Below, in pieces: positions 28,101-37,223 of a stretch of DNA of 64,000 bases. Below the pieces are notes generated by a model. It was not told where the DNA came from. It searched no databases and saw nothing but the letters and a program-made list of their open reading frames with translations. This stretch comes from Pseudonocardia asaccharolytica DSM 44247 = NBRC 16224. GTDB lineage: Bacteria > Actinomycetota > Actinomycetes > Mycobacteriales > Pseudonocardiaceae. Location of the stretch: NCBI RefSeq assembly GCF_000423625.1, contig NZ_AUII01000001.1:62001-126000 (forward strand). The letters run 5' to 3'. How positions within the stretch are numbered: position 1 is the stretch's first letter; every line of letters starts with the position of its first letter. The position numbers and the translations under genes are program-made.

Positions 28101-28697
28101 TCACCGGGCGGGCCAGCCGGGCTCCCGCTCCGGGACCGGAAGCAGGCGCAGCCGGGTGGGGCTCACCAGCAGGAGCGGGTCGAGGTAGTCGGCCTCGCCG
28201 CGACGGACCCCCCAGTGCAGGCAGGCCGGATCCGGGCAGCCCGGATGGCCCGGTTCGAGGCCGCCGAGGACCTCGCCGCGACGGACGACGGCCCCCGCGG
28301 CGACGGCGGCGGTCACCGGCTCGTAGGTGGTGCGCAAGCCGTCGTCGTGCTGCACGGAGACGACCCCGCGCCCGGCGAGGGGTCCGGCGAACACGACCGT
28401 GCCCTCCCGGGCGGCGCGCACCGACTGGCCGGGCCGGCCGACGAGGTCGACCCCCCGGTGCCCGGGACCGTAACGGTGCGCTGGCTCCCGGAACGGGTTG
28501 CCGACCGCCGGTGGGGGATCCAGCGGCCAGCCATAGCCTGGTTCGAGCGCGGGTGCGCCCGGGTCGGACGGGGCCGGGCGGGGCTGGTCCGGCGCGGCGG
28601 CAGCGACCCCGCCGAGCCCGCCCAGGGCGGCCGCCGCCACCAGCGCGACGGCAGCCGCCAACCCCCGGGCACCCGTCCGTGTCGCCCCCGCTGCCAT
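28101..28697 (-). CDS. Secreted M23-like (LytM) domain protein, possibly inactive
   Basis: This 198-residue protein has a signal peptide (RTGARGLAAAVALVAAAALGG) and one LytM fold: HRYGPGHRGVDLVGRPGQSV, GTVVFAGPLAGRGVVSVQHDDGLRTTYEPV and PDPACLHWGVRRGE. The zinc site HRGVD is kept, but the usual HxH (HLHF) reads CLHW, so the first, catalytic His is replaced by Cys. That suggests a degenerate factor that activates a cell-wall hydrolase rather than cutting peptidoglycan itself. It is convergent with xerC and divergent from rpsB. Confidence 0.85.
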   Translation of the reverse strand: MAAGATRTGARGLAAAVALVAAAALGGLGGVAAAAPDQPRPAPSDPGAPALEPGYGWPLDPPPAVGNPFREPAHRYGPGHRGVDLVGRPGQSVRAAREGTVVFAGPLAGRGVVSVQHDDGLRTTYEPVTAAVAAGAVVRRGEVLGGLEPGHPGCPDPACLHWGVRRGEADYLDPLLLVSPTRLRLLPVPEREPGWPAR

Positions 28698-29073
28698 GGC
28701 CCCAGCGTGGCCGGTCGACGCGCCCGCGGACACCGTCGCACCCGCGGTTGTGGACGGCCGGATCCGGTTGTGGACAACCGGGGCGGCTCGCGGAAGTCCG
28801 GATGAGCTCGATCGGTGCCGACGCGTACACTTGCGCTGCACCTTGAGGCTCTCGAGGTGACTACGCGCGCTCGCGTGCCCGGTGCCGGCCGCCTCTCGGC
28901 GGCCCGGTGAAGGGAACGGTTTCCGGGCGGTCCCGCGAATCCACGGCTCGCACGACCGGTGCCGGGGGAGCGGGTCCGGACGCCGACGCGGCGCCAGGAT
29001 GGCCGTCAACCGGCGGCCTGTGAACCGCATGCGCGGCGAGTCGCCGCGCCCGAGCGAGAGGTGAACATCGGCA
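28698..29073. other. 376-bp intergenic region with palindrome, DnaA-like box and rpsB leader
   Basis: No gene is apparent here. It holds CCGGTTGT-GG-ACAACCGG at 28764-28781, a perfect 8-bp-arm palindrome 67 nt upstream of the M23 start. On the minus strand this includes an exact TTGTCCACA. A related TTGTGGACG lies exactly 20 bp before it (28748). A TACACT -10 box (28826-28831) probably drives rpsB, leaving a leader of roughly 235 nt that could fold. Confidence 0.5.
28826..28831 (+). promoter_or_regulatory. Probable -10 box of the rpsB-tsf operon
   Basis: TACACT fits the TANNNT consensus, with a weak TGAGCT 17 bp upstream. It lies about 245 nt before the rpsB ATG. Confidence 0.4.
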
Positions 29074-29988
29074 ATGGCCGTCGTCACCATGAAGCAGCTG
29101 CTGGACTCCGGTGTGCACTTCGGGCACCAGACCCGCCGCTGGAACCCGAAGATGAAGCGCTACATCCTCACCGAGCGCAACGGCATCTACATCATCGACC
29201 TGCAGCAGACGCTCTCCTACATCGACCGCGCCTACGAGTTCGTCCGGGAGACGGTCGCGCACGGCGGGTCGGTCCTGTTCGTCGGCACCAAGAAGCAGGC
29301 GCAGGAGGCCATCGCCGAGGAGGCCGGCCGAGTCAACATGCCGTACGTGAACCAGCGCTGGCTGGGCGGCATGCTCACCAACTTCCAGACCGTGCACAAG
29401 CGGCTGCAGCGCCTCAAGGAGCTGGAGTCGATGGAGCAGACGGGGGGTTTCGAGGGTCGCACCAAGAAGGAGATCCTCATGCTCACCCGCGAGAAGGACA
29501 AGCTCGAGAAGACTCTGGGCGGCATCCGGGACATGTCCAAGGCCCCGAGCGCGGTCTGGGTGGTCGACACCAAGAAGGAGCACATCGCCGTCGGTGAGGC
29601 CCGCAAGCTGGGCATCCCGGTCGTCTCCATCCTGGACACCAACTGCGACCCCGACGAGGTGGACTTCCCGATCCCGGGCAACGACGACGCCATTCGCTCG
29701 GCGGCGCTGCTCACGAAGGTGATCGCGCGCGCCGCGGCCGACGGTCTGATGGCCCGTTCGGCCCGCAGCGGTGGCCGGGCCGCCGACGGTGAGGACAAGC
29801 CGGAGGCGGGTGTGGCCAGCGACGAGCCGCTGGCGGAGTGGGAGCAGGATCTGCTCGCGGGTGGCAGTGAGGTCGGATCCGACGGCGCGAGCCTGTCGGG
29901 CGCGGGTGCCAACGCCGACGCGCCCAACGCCGCGTCCAACCCGGCGCCGACCAGCACCAGCAACGGCACCCAGCAGACCGCCGGCTGA
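29074..29988 (+). CDS. rpsB: 30S ribosomal protein S2
   Basis: This 304-residue S2 starts [27 protein letters not shown] and contains [42 protein letters not shown] and [12 protein letters not shown]. After about residue 225 there is an acidic, then Asn/Ser/Thr/Ala-rich tail not shared with E. coli S2 but common in actinobacteria. It heads rpsB-tsf-pyrH-frr-cdsA. Confidence 0.98.
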   Translation: MAVVTMKQLLDSGVHFGHQTRRWNPKMKRYILTERNGIYIIDLQQTLSYIDRAYEFVRETVAHGGSVLFVGTKKQAQEAIAEEAGRVNMPYVNQRWLGGMLTNFQTVHKRLQRLKELESMEQTGGFEGRTKKEILMLTREKDKLEKTLGGIRDMSKAPSAVWVVDTKKEHIAVGEARKLGIPVVSILDTNCDPDEVDFPIPGNDDAIRSAALLTKVIARAAADGLMARSARSGGRAADGEDKPEAGVASDEPLAEWEQDLLAGGSEVGSDGASLSGAGANADAPNAASNPAPTSTSNGTQQTAG

Positions 29989-30001
29989 CCAGTCCCGCAA
30001 C

Positions 30002-30042
30002 GGTGGCGGCCGGTCCGTCGTGCTCTCGGACCGGCCGCCACC
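30002..30042 (+). terminator. Strong hairpin between rpsB and tsf
   Basis: GGTGGCGGCCGGTCCG pairs perfectly (16 bp) with CGGACCGGCCGCCACC around a 9-nt loop, beginning 13 nt after the rpsB stop. No U-tract follows, so partial termination or attenuation, setting the S2:EF-Ts ratio, is more likely than full termination. Confidence 0.65.
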
Positions 30043-30087
30043 CGTCATCCCGATCCGCATCGACAAGAGGACGAAGAGACCACAGCG

Positions 30088-30921
30088 ATGGCGAACTACA
30101 CCGCCGCCGACGTCAAGCGGCTCCGCGAGCTCACCGGCTCCGGAATGATGGACTGTAAGAAGGCCCTCGAGGAGTCCGACGGCGACATCGAGAAGGCCGT
30201 CGAGTTGCTCCGTATCAAGGGCGCGAAGGACGTCGGCAAGCGCGCCGAGCGCACCACCTCCAACGGTCTGGTCGCGGCCAGCGTCGACGGGGCCGGCACC
30301 ATGGTCGAGCTCGACTGCGAGACCGACTTCGTCGCCAAGAGCGCCGACTTCCAGGAGCTCGCCGACCAGATCCTGCAGGTCGCGATCGACCGCAAGCCCG
30401 CCGACGTCGAGAGCCTGCGCGGCGCCGCGCTCGGCGACGCAACGGTCGAGGACGCGATCCAGGCCCTTTCGGCCCGCATCGGTGAGAAGCTCGAGCTCAA
30501 ACGCTACGTCCGGCTCGACGGCCCGGTTGCGCTGTATCTGCACCGCCGCGCCACCGACCTGCCGCCCGCCATCGGCGTGCTGGTCGCCTACGACGGTTCC
30601 GGTGACAGCGCCGTGCAGACCGCCCGCGATATCGCGATGCACATCGCCGCCGCCCGCCCGGGCTACACCACCCGCGAGGAGGTGCCTGCGGACGTGGTCG
30701 ACAACGAGAAGCGCATCGCCGAGGCCACCGCCCGCGAGGAGGGCAAGCCGGAGAACGTTCTGCCGCGCATCGTCGAGGGTCGCCTCACGGGCTTTTTCAA
30801 GGACGTCGTACTGCTGGAGCAGGCGTCGGTGCAGGACTCGAAGAAGACCGTGAAGGCGCTGCTCGACGACGCCGGTGTCGCGGTCAAGACCTTCGTCCGT
30901 TTCGAGGTAGGCCAGGCCTGA
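30088..30921 (+). CDS. tsf: Elongation factor Ts
   Basis: This 277-residue nucleotide-exchange factor for EF-Tu has the N-terminal UBA-like domain [26 protein letters not shown] and the [14 protein letters not shown] motif that engages EF-Tu. The second half of the core ends at [13 protein letters not shown]. It has the single-core length usual in actinobacteria. It lies between rpsB and pyrH and is transcribed with them. Confidence 0.98.
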   Translation: MANYTAADVKRLRELTGSGMMDCKKALEESDGDIEKAVELLRIKGAKDVGKRAERTTSNGLVAASVDGAGTMVELDCETDFVAKSADFQELADQILQVAIDRKPADVESLRGAALGDATVEDAIQALSARIGEKLELKRYVRLDGPVALYLHRRATDLPPAIGVLVAYDGSGDSAVQTARDIAMHIAAARPGYTTREEVPADVVDNEKRIAEATAREEGKPENVLPRIVEGRLTGFFKDVVLLEQASVQDSKKTVKALLDDAGVAVKTFVRFEVGQA

Positions 30922-30938
30922 GGCCGGGCCGGGCAGCG

Positions 30939-31703
30939 ATGAACGAGCACGGGATCGACGCCAGCACCCCCCGCCCCGGTTTCCGTCGCGTGCTGCTGAA
31001 GCTCGGCGGCGAGATGTTCGGCGGTGGGGGTCTCGGCGTCGATCCCGTGGTCGTCGAGACGGTCGCGCGGCAGATCGCCGAAGTCGTCCACAGCGGTGTC
31101 GAGATCGCCGTGGTGATCGGGGGCGGCAACTTCTTCCGCGGTTCGGAGTTGCAGCAGCGCGGGATGGACCGGGCCCGCGCCGACTACATGGGCATGCTCG
31201 CGACCGTGATGAACTGCCTTGCGCTGCAGGACTTCCTGGAGCGTCAGCACCGCATCGACACCCGCGTGCAGACCGCGATCACGATGGGGCAGGTCGCCGA
31301 GGCCTACATCCCGCGGCGCGCGATGCGGCACCTGGAGAAGGGCCGCGTCGTGATCTTCGGCGCAGGGGTGGGAATGCCCTACTTCTCCACCGACACGGCC
31401 GGGGCCCAGCGCGCCCTGGAGATCGGGTGCGAGGCATTGCTGCTGGCCAAGGGCGTTGACGGCGTCTACACCGCCGACCCGAAGACCAACGGAGACGCGG
31501 AGCTGTTCAGCGAGATCACCCACCGCGAGGTTCTCGAGCGCGGACTCAAGGTCGCTGACGCGACGGCGTTCAGCCTGTGCATGGACAACCGGATGCCGAT
31601 CATCGTGTTCAACCTCCTGACCGAGGGCAACATCGCGCGAGCGGTGCGAGGTGAGAGGATCGGCACGCTGGTCAGCACGCCCGAGAGCAGGGAGCAGCCA
31701 TGA
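30939..31703 (+). CDS. pyrH: Uridylate kinase
   Basis: This 254-residue UMP kinase of the amino-acid-kinase fold has [42 protein letters not shown], and [15 protein letters not shown]. It phosphorylates UMP to UDP in pyrimidine synthesis. The ATG lies 15 nt after tsf. The ATG of frr overlaps the pyrH stop (ATGA). Confidence 0.97.
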   Translation: MNEHGIDASTPRPGFRRVLLKLGGEMFGGGGLGVDPVVVETVARQIAEVVHSGVEIAVVIGGGNFFRGSELQQRGMDRARADYMGMLATVMNCLALQDFLERQHRIDTRVQTAITMGQVAEAYIPRRAMRHLEKGRVVIFGAGVGMPYFSTDTAGAQRALEIGCEALLLAKGVDGVYTADPKTNGDAELFSEITHREVLERGLKVADATAFSLCMDNRMPIIVFNLLTEGNIARAVRGERIGTLVSTPESREQP

Positions 31704-32257
31704 TCGACGAGGCCCTTTTCAACGCCGAGGAGAAGATGGAGAAGGCCGTCTCGGTGGCAAAGGACGATCTGGCGAGCGTCCGCACCGGGCGGGCGACGCC
31801 CGCGATGTTCTCGCGGGTGGCCGTCGACTACTACGGTGCGATGACGCCGATCAACCAGCTCGCCTCGGTGACGGTGCCCGAGGCCCGGATGGCGGTGATC
31901 AAGCCCTACGACGCCGGCCAGCTGGCGGCGCTGGAGAAGGCGATCCGCAATTCCGACCTCGGCGTCAACCCGACCAACGACGGCCAGATCATCCGGGTGG
32001 TGATCCCGCAGCTGTCCGAGGAGCGTCGTCGCGAGATGGCGAAGGTCGCCCGCGCCAAGGGCGAGGAGGCCCGGGTCACGATCCGCAACATCCGCCGCAA
32101 GGCGATGGAGGAACTGCACCGCATCGTCAAGGAGGGCGAGGCGGGCGAGGACGAGGTCGGCCGCGCCGAGAAGGAACTGCAGGCCACCACCGACCGCTAC
32201 GTTCACCAGGTCGACGAGCTGGTCAAGAACAAGGAAACCGAGCTCCTCGAAGTCTGA
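31700..32257 (+). CDS. frr: Ribosome recycling factor
   Basis: This 185-residue RRF matches the family throughout: [45 protein letters not shown], and [18 protein letters not shown] sequence (here [19 protein letters not shown]). With EF-G it splits post-termination ribosomes. It starts within the pyrH stop, so it is translationally coupled. Confidence 0.98.
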   Translation: MIDEALFNAEEKMEKAVSVAKDDLASVRTGRATPAMFSRVAVDYYGAMTPINQLASVTVPEARMAVIKPYDAGQLAALEKAIRNSDLGVNPTNDGQIIRVVIPQLSEERRREMAKVARAKGEEARVTIRNIRRKAMEELHRIVKEGEAGEDEVGRAEKELQATTDRYVHQVDELVKNKETELLEV

Positions 32258-32266
32258 TCGCGTTCG

Positions 32267-33181
32267 GTGAGTACGTCCCGTGAGTCCGCGGCTGCCGCGG
32301 CGCCGATGGTGCCGACGGTCGGTCCCATGAGCCCGGGCCTGTCCGACGCGGCGCCGCCCTCTCGTTCGTCGCGGCTTGGCCGCAACCTCGCCGCGGCCAT
32401 CGCCGTCGGCCTCGGGCTTGGCGCGGTGATCCTGCTGGCGCTGTTGTTCGTCCGGCAGTACTTCATCGTGGTGCTGGCCGTGGCCGCGGCCGTCGGAACC
32501 TGGGAGATCGCCGGGGCGCTGCGCCGTGGCGCGGGCATCCGGGTGCCGCTGCCCGTGTTGCTCGTCGGCGGGCAGGCCATGGTCTGGTTGAGCTGGCCGT
32601 TCGGGTTGTCCGGGCTGGCGGTGTCGTTCGCGGCGACGGTGCTCGCGTGTCTGCTGTGGCGGATGCGCGGCGGGGCCGCGGACTACCTGCGCGACATCGG
32701 GGCCAGCGTGTTCACCGCGGCCTATGTGCCGTTGTTCGTCTCGTTCGCGACGCTGCTGGTGGTCCCGGCCGACGGAGTCGGAAGAACACTCACGTTCCTG
32801 ATCTGCGTGGTGGCCTCCGATGTGGGCGGTTACGCGGCCGGTGTGCTCGCGGGCAGGCATCCGATGGCTCCGATGATCAGCCCGAAGAAGTCCTGGGAGG
32901 GCTTCGCGGGCTCGCAGGTGACCGGCATGGTCGCGGGCTCGCTGTGTCTGGTGTTGCTCCTGGACGCCCAGTGGTGGCTCGGGGCGATCACCGGCGCCGT
33001 GCTGGTGACCACCGCGACGCTCGGCGACCTCATCGAGTCGTTGATCAAGCGTGATCTCGGGATCAAGGACATGGGCGCGCTGCTGCCCGGGCACGGGGGG
33101 CTGATGGATCGGATGGACTCGCTGCTGCCGGCGGCTTTCGTGTCGTGGGCGGTGTTGAGCATCGCCGTGCCGGTGGGGTGA
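32267..33181 (+). CDS. cdsA: Phosphatidate cytidylyltransferase
   Basis: This 304-residue integral membrane enzyme makes CDP-diacylglycerol from phosphatidic acid and CTP. It has about eight hydrophobic helices and the family signature SPKKSWEGFAGSQVTG, then LGDLIESLIKRDLGIKDMGALLPGHGGLMDRMDS near the C-terminus. GTG at 32267 is 9 nt after frr. The downstream methyltransferase starts within its stop (GTGA). Confidence 0.94.
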   Translation: MSTSRESAAAAAPMVPTVGPMSPGLSDAAPPSRSSRLGRNLAAAIAVGLGLGAVILLALLFVRQYFIVVLAVAAAVGTWEIAGALRRGAGIRVPLPVLLVGGQAMVWLSWPFGLSGLAVSFAATVLACLLWRMRGGAADYLRDIGASVFTAAYVPLFVSFATLLVVPADGVGRTLTFLICVVASDVGGYAAGVLAGRHPMAPMISPKKSWEGFAGSQVTGMVAGSLCLVLLLDAQWWLGAITGAVLVTTATLGDLIESLIKRDLGIKDMGALLPGHGGLMDRMDSLLPAAFVSWAVLSIAVPVG

Positions 33182-33924
33182 GGAACTGGTTCGCGGGCTT
33201 CGGCGGGCAGCTCAAGCCCGGACCGGCGATACCCAGCCCGAACATCTGGAACTGGCCGGACATCTACGAGCGGGAGAACGCCGCCCAGGACGCCGACCGC
33301 GAGATCTGGGCGGTGCTGCGCGAACTCGCTTCGTGGGCCGGGACGGACGTGCTCGACATCGGCTGCGGGGACGGATACCACCTCCCGCTTTTCGCCGCCG
33401 AAGCCAGGTCGGTCATCGGCATCGAGCCGCATCCACCGCTGGTCGATCGGGCCCGTGCCCGCACCGCCGGGCTGGCCAGGGTACGGGTTTTCGAGGCCGG
33501 AGCCGCGGCGCTACCGCTGCCCGACCGCAGCATCGACCTCGCGCATGCGCGCACCGCGTACTTCTTCGGCCCTGGCTGCGAGGCCGGGCTTGCCGAGGCT
33601 GACCGGGTGCTGCGTCCCGGCGGCGCCCTGGCGATCGTCGACCTCGACTTCACCGCGGCTCCGTACGGCGACTGGCTGCGGGCCGATCTGCCGCGCTACA
33701 ACCCGGCCGCGGTCGAACGTTACTTCGCCGTGCGTGACTTCACGATGCGCCGGGTGCCGACGGTCTGGCGCTTCGCCGACCGGCCCACGCTCGAGGCGGT
33801 GCTGCGCATCGAGTTCTCCGCGGCGGTGGCCGAGCGGGCCATCGCCACGACGCCCGGGTTGACCATTCCGGTCGGCTATCGGGTGCACCTCCGCCGCAAA
33901 CCGATCCGCCCTGTGAGTGCGTAA
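33178..33924 (+). CDS. SAM-dependent class I methyltransferase
   Basis: This 248-residue protein has motif I VLDIGCGDGYHLPLFA, an acidic ribose-binding residue in VIGIEPHPP, motif IV region SIDLAHARTAYFFGPG, and ADRVLRPGGALAIVD. It belongs to the Methyltransf_11 type; the substrate is unknown. GTG at 33178 overlaps the cdsA stop. The gene's last codons and TAA stop (33922-33924) lie inside the left arm of a dispersed palindrome, so the C-terminal ...PVSA is encoded by the repeat. Confidence 0.85.
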   Translation: MRNWFAGFGGQLKPGPAIPSPNIWNWPDIYERENAAQDADREIWAVLRELASWAGTDVLDIGCGDGYHLPLFAAEARSVIGIEPHPPLVDRARARTAGLARVRVFEAGAAALPLPDRSIDLAHARTAYFFGPGCEAGLAEADRVLRPGGALAIVDLDFTAAPYGDWLRADLPRYNPAAVERYFAVRDFTMRRVPTVWRFADRPTLEAVLRIEFSAAVAERAIATTPGLTIPVGYRVHLRRKPIRPVSA

Positions 33925-33957
33925 CAGTGTTCTAACACTGTTACGCACTCACAGGGC
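33908..33957. repeat. Dispersed palindrome, copy 1
   Basis: The two 24-nt arms (33908-33931 and 33934-33957) are perfectly complementary around a 2-nt loop. The core arm is GTGAGTGCGTAACAGTGTT. It lies between the convergent methyltransferase and Rieske genes, overlapping the former's stop. A bidirectional terminator role is plausible; no U-run is present. Confidence 0.9.
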
Positions 33958-33959
33958 CG

Positions 33960-34421
33960 CTAGGCCAGGGAAATCTCTCCGTCGTTGACCGTGATCGGCT
34001 GGGGTGCCAGGCCGCTCGCGGCCGGGCCGCTCGTCACCGAGCCGTCGAGGGCGAAGACGCTGCCGTGGCACGGGCAGATGAGCGAGGTGCCCTGGACTCC
34101 GTTGATCTTGCAGCCCTGATGCGGGCACACCGTGGAGAATCCGGCGAACTCTCCGGCAGCTGCCTGGGTGACGACCACGCCCTGAGTCCGGTAGACCTTC
34201 GCGCTTCCGACCGGGACCTCGGCGGTGGGGCCGAGGACTGTGCCGGCCCCGCCGGTCCCACCGGTCCCGCCGCTGCCGGCGGCTGACCTCGGTGTCGTCG
34301 AACAGCCGGTGACGGCGAGGGTCGCACCGATCGCGGCGGCGCCGGCGCCGGTCACCACGGCGCGACGGCTGAGCGGGGCGGGGTAGGCACCGGCTGTGGG
34401 CTCGGTGTCCTGATCGGACAT
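33960..34421 (-). CDS. Rieske [2Fe-2S] lipoprotein
   Basis: This 153-residue protein has a Tat-like SRRAVVTGAGAAA signal running into a lipobox (AVTGC, Cys at about 40), so it is exported folded and lipid-anchored. A Gly/Thr-rich linker follows. The Rieske domain has both cluster loops, CPHQGC and CPCHGS (two Cys, two His). Such small proteins are electron carriers of unknown partner. It stands alone, convergent with the methyltransferase across palindrome copy 1. Confidence 0.92.
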   Translation of the reverse strand: MSDQDTEPTAGAYPAPLSRRAVVTGAGAAAIGATLAVTGCSTTPRSAAGSGGTGGTGGAGTVLGPTAEVPVGSAKVYRTQGVVVTQAAAGEFAGFSTVCPHQGCKINGVQGTSLICPCHGSVFALDGSVTSGPAASGLAPQPITVNDGEISLA

Positions 34422-34545
34422 GGATCCTCTCCTTCAGTGGGCTGGGCGGTGGCCGTGATCGGCAGGCTGTTCCACGATGCCATCCCCGGGATGCGCGCCC
34501 GAGGGGTGGCACCGTCCTGCCGGCCGGGGTGGATACCGTGGTTGC

Positions 34546-35097
34546 ATGACACGCCCCTATCGCGTGCCCGACCAGGTCGTCGTGCCCTACCTGGAGGTGA
34601 TCATCGGCGCGGCGTGGTGGGTGGCCGGAACGCTCGCCCTGCCGTCCGGCATCGGGACGGTGCTGATGGCAGCGGGTCTCGGCGTCACCGGCGCACTCTG
34701 GACCACCGCCCGGCGCCGCTTCGGTTCGGGCGCGCGGCTCGGCTCGGAGCGTCGGTCGCGGCTGCTGCGGCTCGTGCTCGCGGCGCTCGGGCTCGTCGTG
34801 CTGGCGATCGTCGGACTCGGTGCGACCGGCTGGACGGAGCTGGCGACCCCGGTGGTGTGCGGGATCGTCGGAGCGGCGCTGTTCCCGCTGGCCTCGCTGC
34901 TGCAGGAACGCTCCTACGTCGCGGTCGGTGGGCTGCTGCTGGTGCTCGGTGCCGCCGGGGCGCTGCTGGCGCTGGACGCGGCGGGCAGCACCGGGCCGCA
35001 GGGCCTGGTCGGCATGGGCGCCGCGGCGGTGCTGTGGATGGCCGGAGCGGTCCGGCTCGGTCTGCTGGCGGACGTGCGGGACCGGGGGCGGCGCTGA
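34546..35097 (+). CDS. Integral membrane protein of unknown function
   Basis: This 183-residue protein has about five hydrophobic helices ([93 protein letters not shown]) and a short basic loop between helices 2 and 3. I do not recognise a family. A TACCGT box ends 6 nt before the ATG (34534-34539), so it is probably leaderless. It precedes rlmN by 49 nt. Confidence 0.7.
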   Translation: MTRPYRVPDQVVVPYLEVIIGAAWWVAGTLALPSGIGTVLMAAGLGVTGALWTTARRRFGSGARLGSERRSRLLRLVLAALGLVVLAIVGLGATGWTELATPVVCGIVGAALFPLASLLQERSYVAVGGLLLVLGAAGALLALDAAGSTGPQGLVGMGAAAVLWMAGAVRLGLLADVRDRGRR

Positions 35098-35146
35098 GCG
35101 GAGCTCGGTCGGGCGGAGCAGCCGCAGCTGGCACAATCGAGGGGCC

Positions 35147-36262
35147 ATGACCTCCCTTCCGCTGGTCTTCGAGGCGCCCCAGCGCGCCATGCCGCCCCGC
35201 CATCTCGCCGATCTCGACCCGACCGAGCGCCGGGCCGTCGCCGGCGAGCTCGGTCTGCCCGCGTTCCGGATCGACCAGCTCGCCCGGCACTACTTCGGCC
35301 GGTTCATCGCGGACGTCGAGGCGATGACCGACGTCCCGGCCGCGGGACGTGAGCGGCTGCGCGTGTTGCTGCCCACGCTGGTCACCCCGGTCACGGTGCA
35401 GACGGCCGACCGCGGCGCCACCCGCAAGACGCTTTGGCGCGGCCTGGACGGCACGCTGACCGAATCGGTGTTGATGGGCTATCCGGACCGGGCGACGGTG
35501 TGCATCTCCAGCCAGGCCGGCTGCGGGATGGCCTGCCCGTTCTGCGCGACCGGGCAGGGCGGGCTGAAGCGGAACCTGTCCACCGCGGAGATCGTCGATC
35601 AGGTTCGGCAGGCCGCCGCGGCGGCCCGGGACGGTGCCCTCGGCGAGCCGACCCGGTTGTCCAACGTCGTGTTCATGGGGATGGGCGAGCCGCTGGCCAA
35701 CTACAAACGCGTGGTCGCGGCCGTTCGGCGGATTATCGATCCGTCGCCGAACGGTCTGGGGATCTCGGCCCGGGGAGTCACGGTGTCCACGGTCGGGTTG
35801 GTCCCGGGGATCGAGCGGCTCGCGGCCGAGGGACTGCCCGTCACCCTCGCCGTCTCCCTGCACACCCCCGACGACGAGCTGCGCGACACGCTGGTCCCGG
35901 TCAACAACCGGTGGAAGGTCGAGGAGGTGCTCGCCGCCGCGCACCGCTACGCGCGGACGACCGGGCGGCGGGTGTCCATCGAGTACGCCCTGATCCGCGA
36001 CGTCAACGATCAGCCGTGGCGCGCCGAGCTACTCGGCACGCTGCTGCGCAGACACATCGGTGCCCGGCTGGTCCATGTCAACCTGATCCCGCTCAACCCC
36101 ACCCCGGGCAGCGAATGGGACGCTTCGCCGCGTCCGGTACAGGACGAGTTCGTCGCCCGGGTCCGCGCCGCCGGGGTCGCGTGCACCGTCCGGGACACCC
36201 GGGGCCGGGAGATCGACGCCGCCTGCGGCCAGCTCGCCGCCTCCCCTCCCGTGAGTGCGTGA
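35147..36262 (+). CDS. rlmN: Dual-specificity 23S rRNA A2503 / tRNA A37 methyltransferase RlmN
   Basis: This 371-residue radical-SAM methylase has the CxxxCxxC cluster in [15 protein letters not shown], the GMGEPLANY motif, [13 protein letters not shown], and the conserved Cys near the C-terminus in [11 protein letters not shown] needed for the methyl-transfer intermediate. ATG at 35147 follows a CACAAT box by 9 nt. Its final codons, encoding ...PPVSA and TGA, come from palindrome copy 2. Confidence 0.96.
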   Translation: MTSLPLVFEAPQRAMPPRHLADLDPTERRAVAGELGLPAFRIDQLARHYFGRFIADVEAMTDVPAAGRERLRVLLPTLVTPVTVQTADRGATRKTLWRGLDGTLTESVLMGYPDRATVCISSQAGCGMACPFCATGQGGLKRNLSTAEIVDQVRQAAAAARDGALGEPTRLSNVVFMGMGEPLANYKRVVAAVRRIIDPSPNGLGISARGVTVSTVGLVPGIERLAAEGLPVTLAVSLHTPDDELRDTLVPVNNRWKVEEVLAAAHRYARTTGRRVSIEYALIRDVNDQPWRAELLGTLLRRHIGARLVHVNLIPLNPTPGSEWDASPRPVQDEFVARVRAAGVACTVRDTRGREIDAACGQLAASPPVSA

Positions 36263-36290
36263 CAGTGTCAGAACACTGTCACGCACTCAC
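36251..36290. repeat. Dispersed palindrome, copy 2
   Basis: The 18-nt arms (36251-36268 and 36273-36290) pair perfectly around a 4-nt loop. It differs from copies 1 and 3 by a compensated A-to-G change in the arm (GTGACAGTGT). It contains the rlmN stop codon and lies between rlmN and the convergent MarR-like gene. Confidence 0.9.
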
Positions 36291-36317
36291 AGGCCTCGTC
36301 GATCTGCGGCGCCGCGC

Positions 36318-36746
36318 TCAGAGCCCGGCGACGAAGCGCGTGAGCAGCCGGGCGAATTCTGCCCGCTCGGCCGGGGTCCAGCCGTCCATCGCGGCGGCGA
36401 AACGGGACCGGCGGTGCCGGTGTACCGCGGCCAACCGCTCGCGGCCCATCTCGGTCAGCATGAGCCGGGACCGTCTGCCGTCGTGCTGTTCGGCCTCCCG
36501 GCGCACGAACCCGGCAGCCACCGCCCCGGCCGCGAGCTTGCTCGCCCGCGGCTGATCGACGCCGAGCGCCGCGGCGAGCGCCGTGACGCCCAGGCTCCGG
36601 CCGGCCTGCTCAGCCTCCTCGATGGTGTCCAGCACCTGCTGGACCGTGTCATCTGCCGCCCCGGCCTCGCGGGCGAGCGTGCGCCGCGTCTGCCGCCGCC
36701 GCACGGCGATCATCGCCGCCTCGACCTGATCGATCGCGTCGCGCAT
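36318..36746 (-). CDS. MarR-family transcriptional regulator
   Basis: This 142-residue protein has a winged helix at about 50-85 (LGVTALAAALGVDQPRASKLAAGAVAAGFVRRE), the wing EQHDGRRSRLMLTEMGRERLAAV, and a C-terminal dimerisation helix. It is divergent from a second MarR-like gene with only 17 nt between the start codons. It is the likely repressor of that shared promoter. The ligand is unknown. Confidence 0.85.
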   Translation of the reverse strand: MRDAIDQVEAAMIAVRRRQTRRTLAREAGAADDTVQQVLDTIEEAEQAGRSLGVTALAAALGVDQPRASKLAAGAVAAGFVRREAEQHDGRRSRLMLTEMGRERLAAVHRHRRSRFAAAMDGWTPAERAEFARLLTRFVAGL

Positions 36747-36763
36747 GGAACATAATTCTAGAC
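36747..36763. promoter_or_regulatory. Overlapping divergent leaderless promoters
   Basis: The 17-bp gap is strikingly A+T-rich. CATAAT (36751-36756) lies 7 nt before the plus-strand ATG. On the minus strand TAGAAT (36760-36755) lies 8 nt before the other ATG. The two -10 boxes overlap, so the genes cannot be fired simultaneously. The palindromes TCTAGA and ATGTACAT flank them. Confidence 0.6.
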
Positions 36764-37177
36764 ATGTACATACCTGAAGACAACAAACCGATCGGCTGGT
36801 GGCTGCGTCACGTCGACGGCCTCATCGAGCGCGGGTTCGAGGCCGCGCTCGTCGACGAGGGCGCCACGCGGCGGCAGTGGCAGGTGCTCAACGTGCTGGC
36901 CGACGGCGCCGCCGAGGTGGCGGCGATCGAGGCCGCGCTCGCCCCGTTCCTCGCCGAAGCCGGCGATGCCGAGGCGGTGCTGGCCGCGCTCGCCGCCCGT
37001 GGCTGGGTGCGCATCGACGGGCCTTCCGTCGCGCTCGCCCCGGACGGCGCGGCCGCCCGGGAGCGGATGACGGCGGCCGTGCGACGACACCGGGCTCGGA
37101 CGGTCCAGGGCATCGGCGAGCAGGAGTACGCGTCCCTGATCGCGACGCTGCGCCGGATGGCCGACAACCTGTCGTGA
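36764..37177 (+). CDS. MarR-like winged-helix protein
   Basis: This 137-residue protein has DNKPIGWWLRHVDGLIERGFEAAL, then ATRRQWQVLNVLADGA and LAARGWVRIDGPSVALAPDGAAARERM, which fits a MarR fold with a shortened wing. It diverges from the other MarR gene across a 17-bp gap. Such pairs in actinobacteria often cross-regulate; this one has no adjacent transporter or enzyme gene of its own. Confidence 0.75.
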   Translation: MYIPEDNKPIGWWLRHVDGLIERGFEAALVDEGATRRQWQVLNVLADGAAEVAAIEAALAPFLAEAGDAEAVLAALAARGWVRIDGPSVALAPDGAAARERMTAAVRRHRARTVQGIGEQEYASLIATLRRMADNLS

Positions 37178-37223
37178 CGGAGCGGGGTGGTCACCGTGGC
37201 CGATCACCAGACAGACTGGGCGG

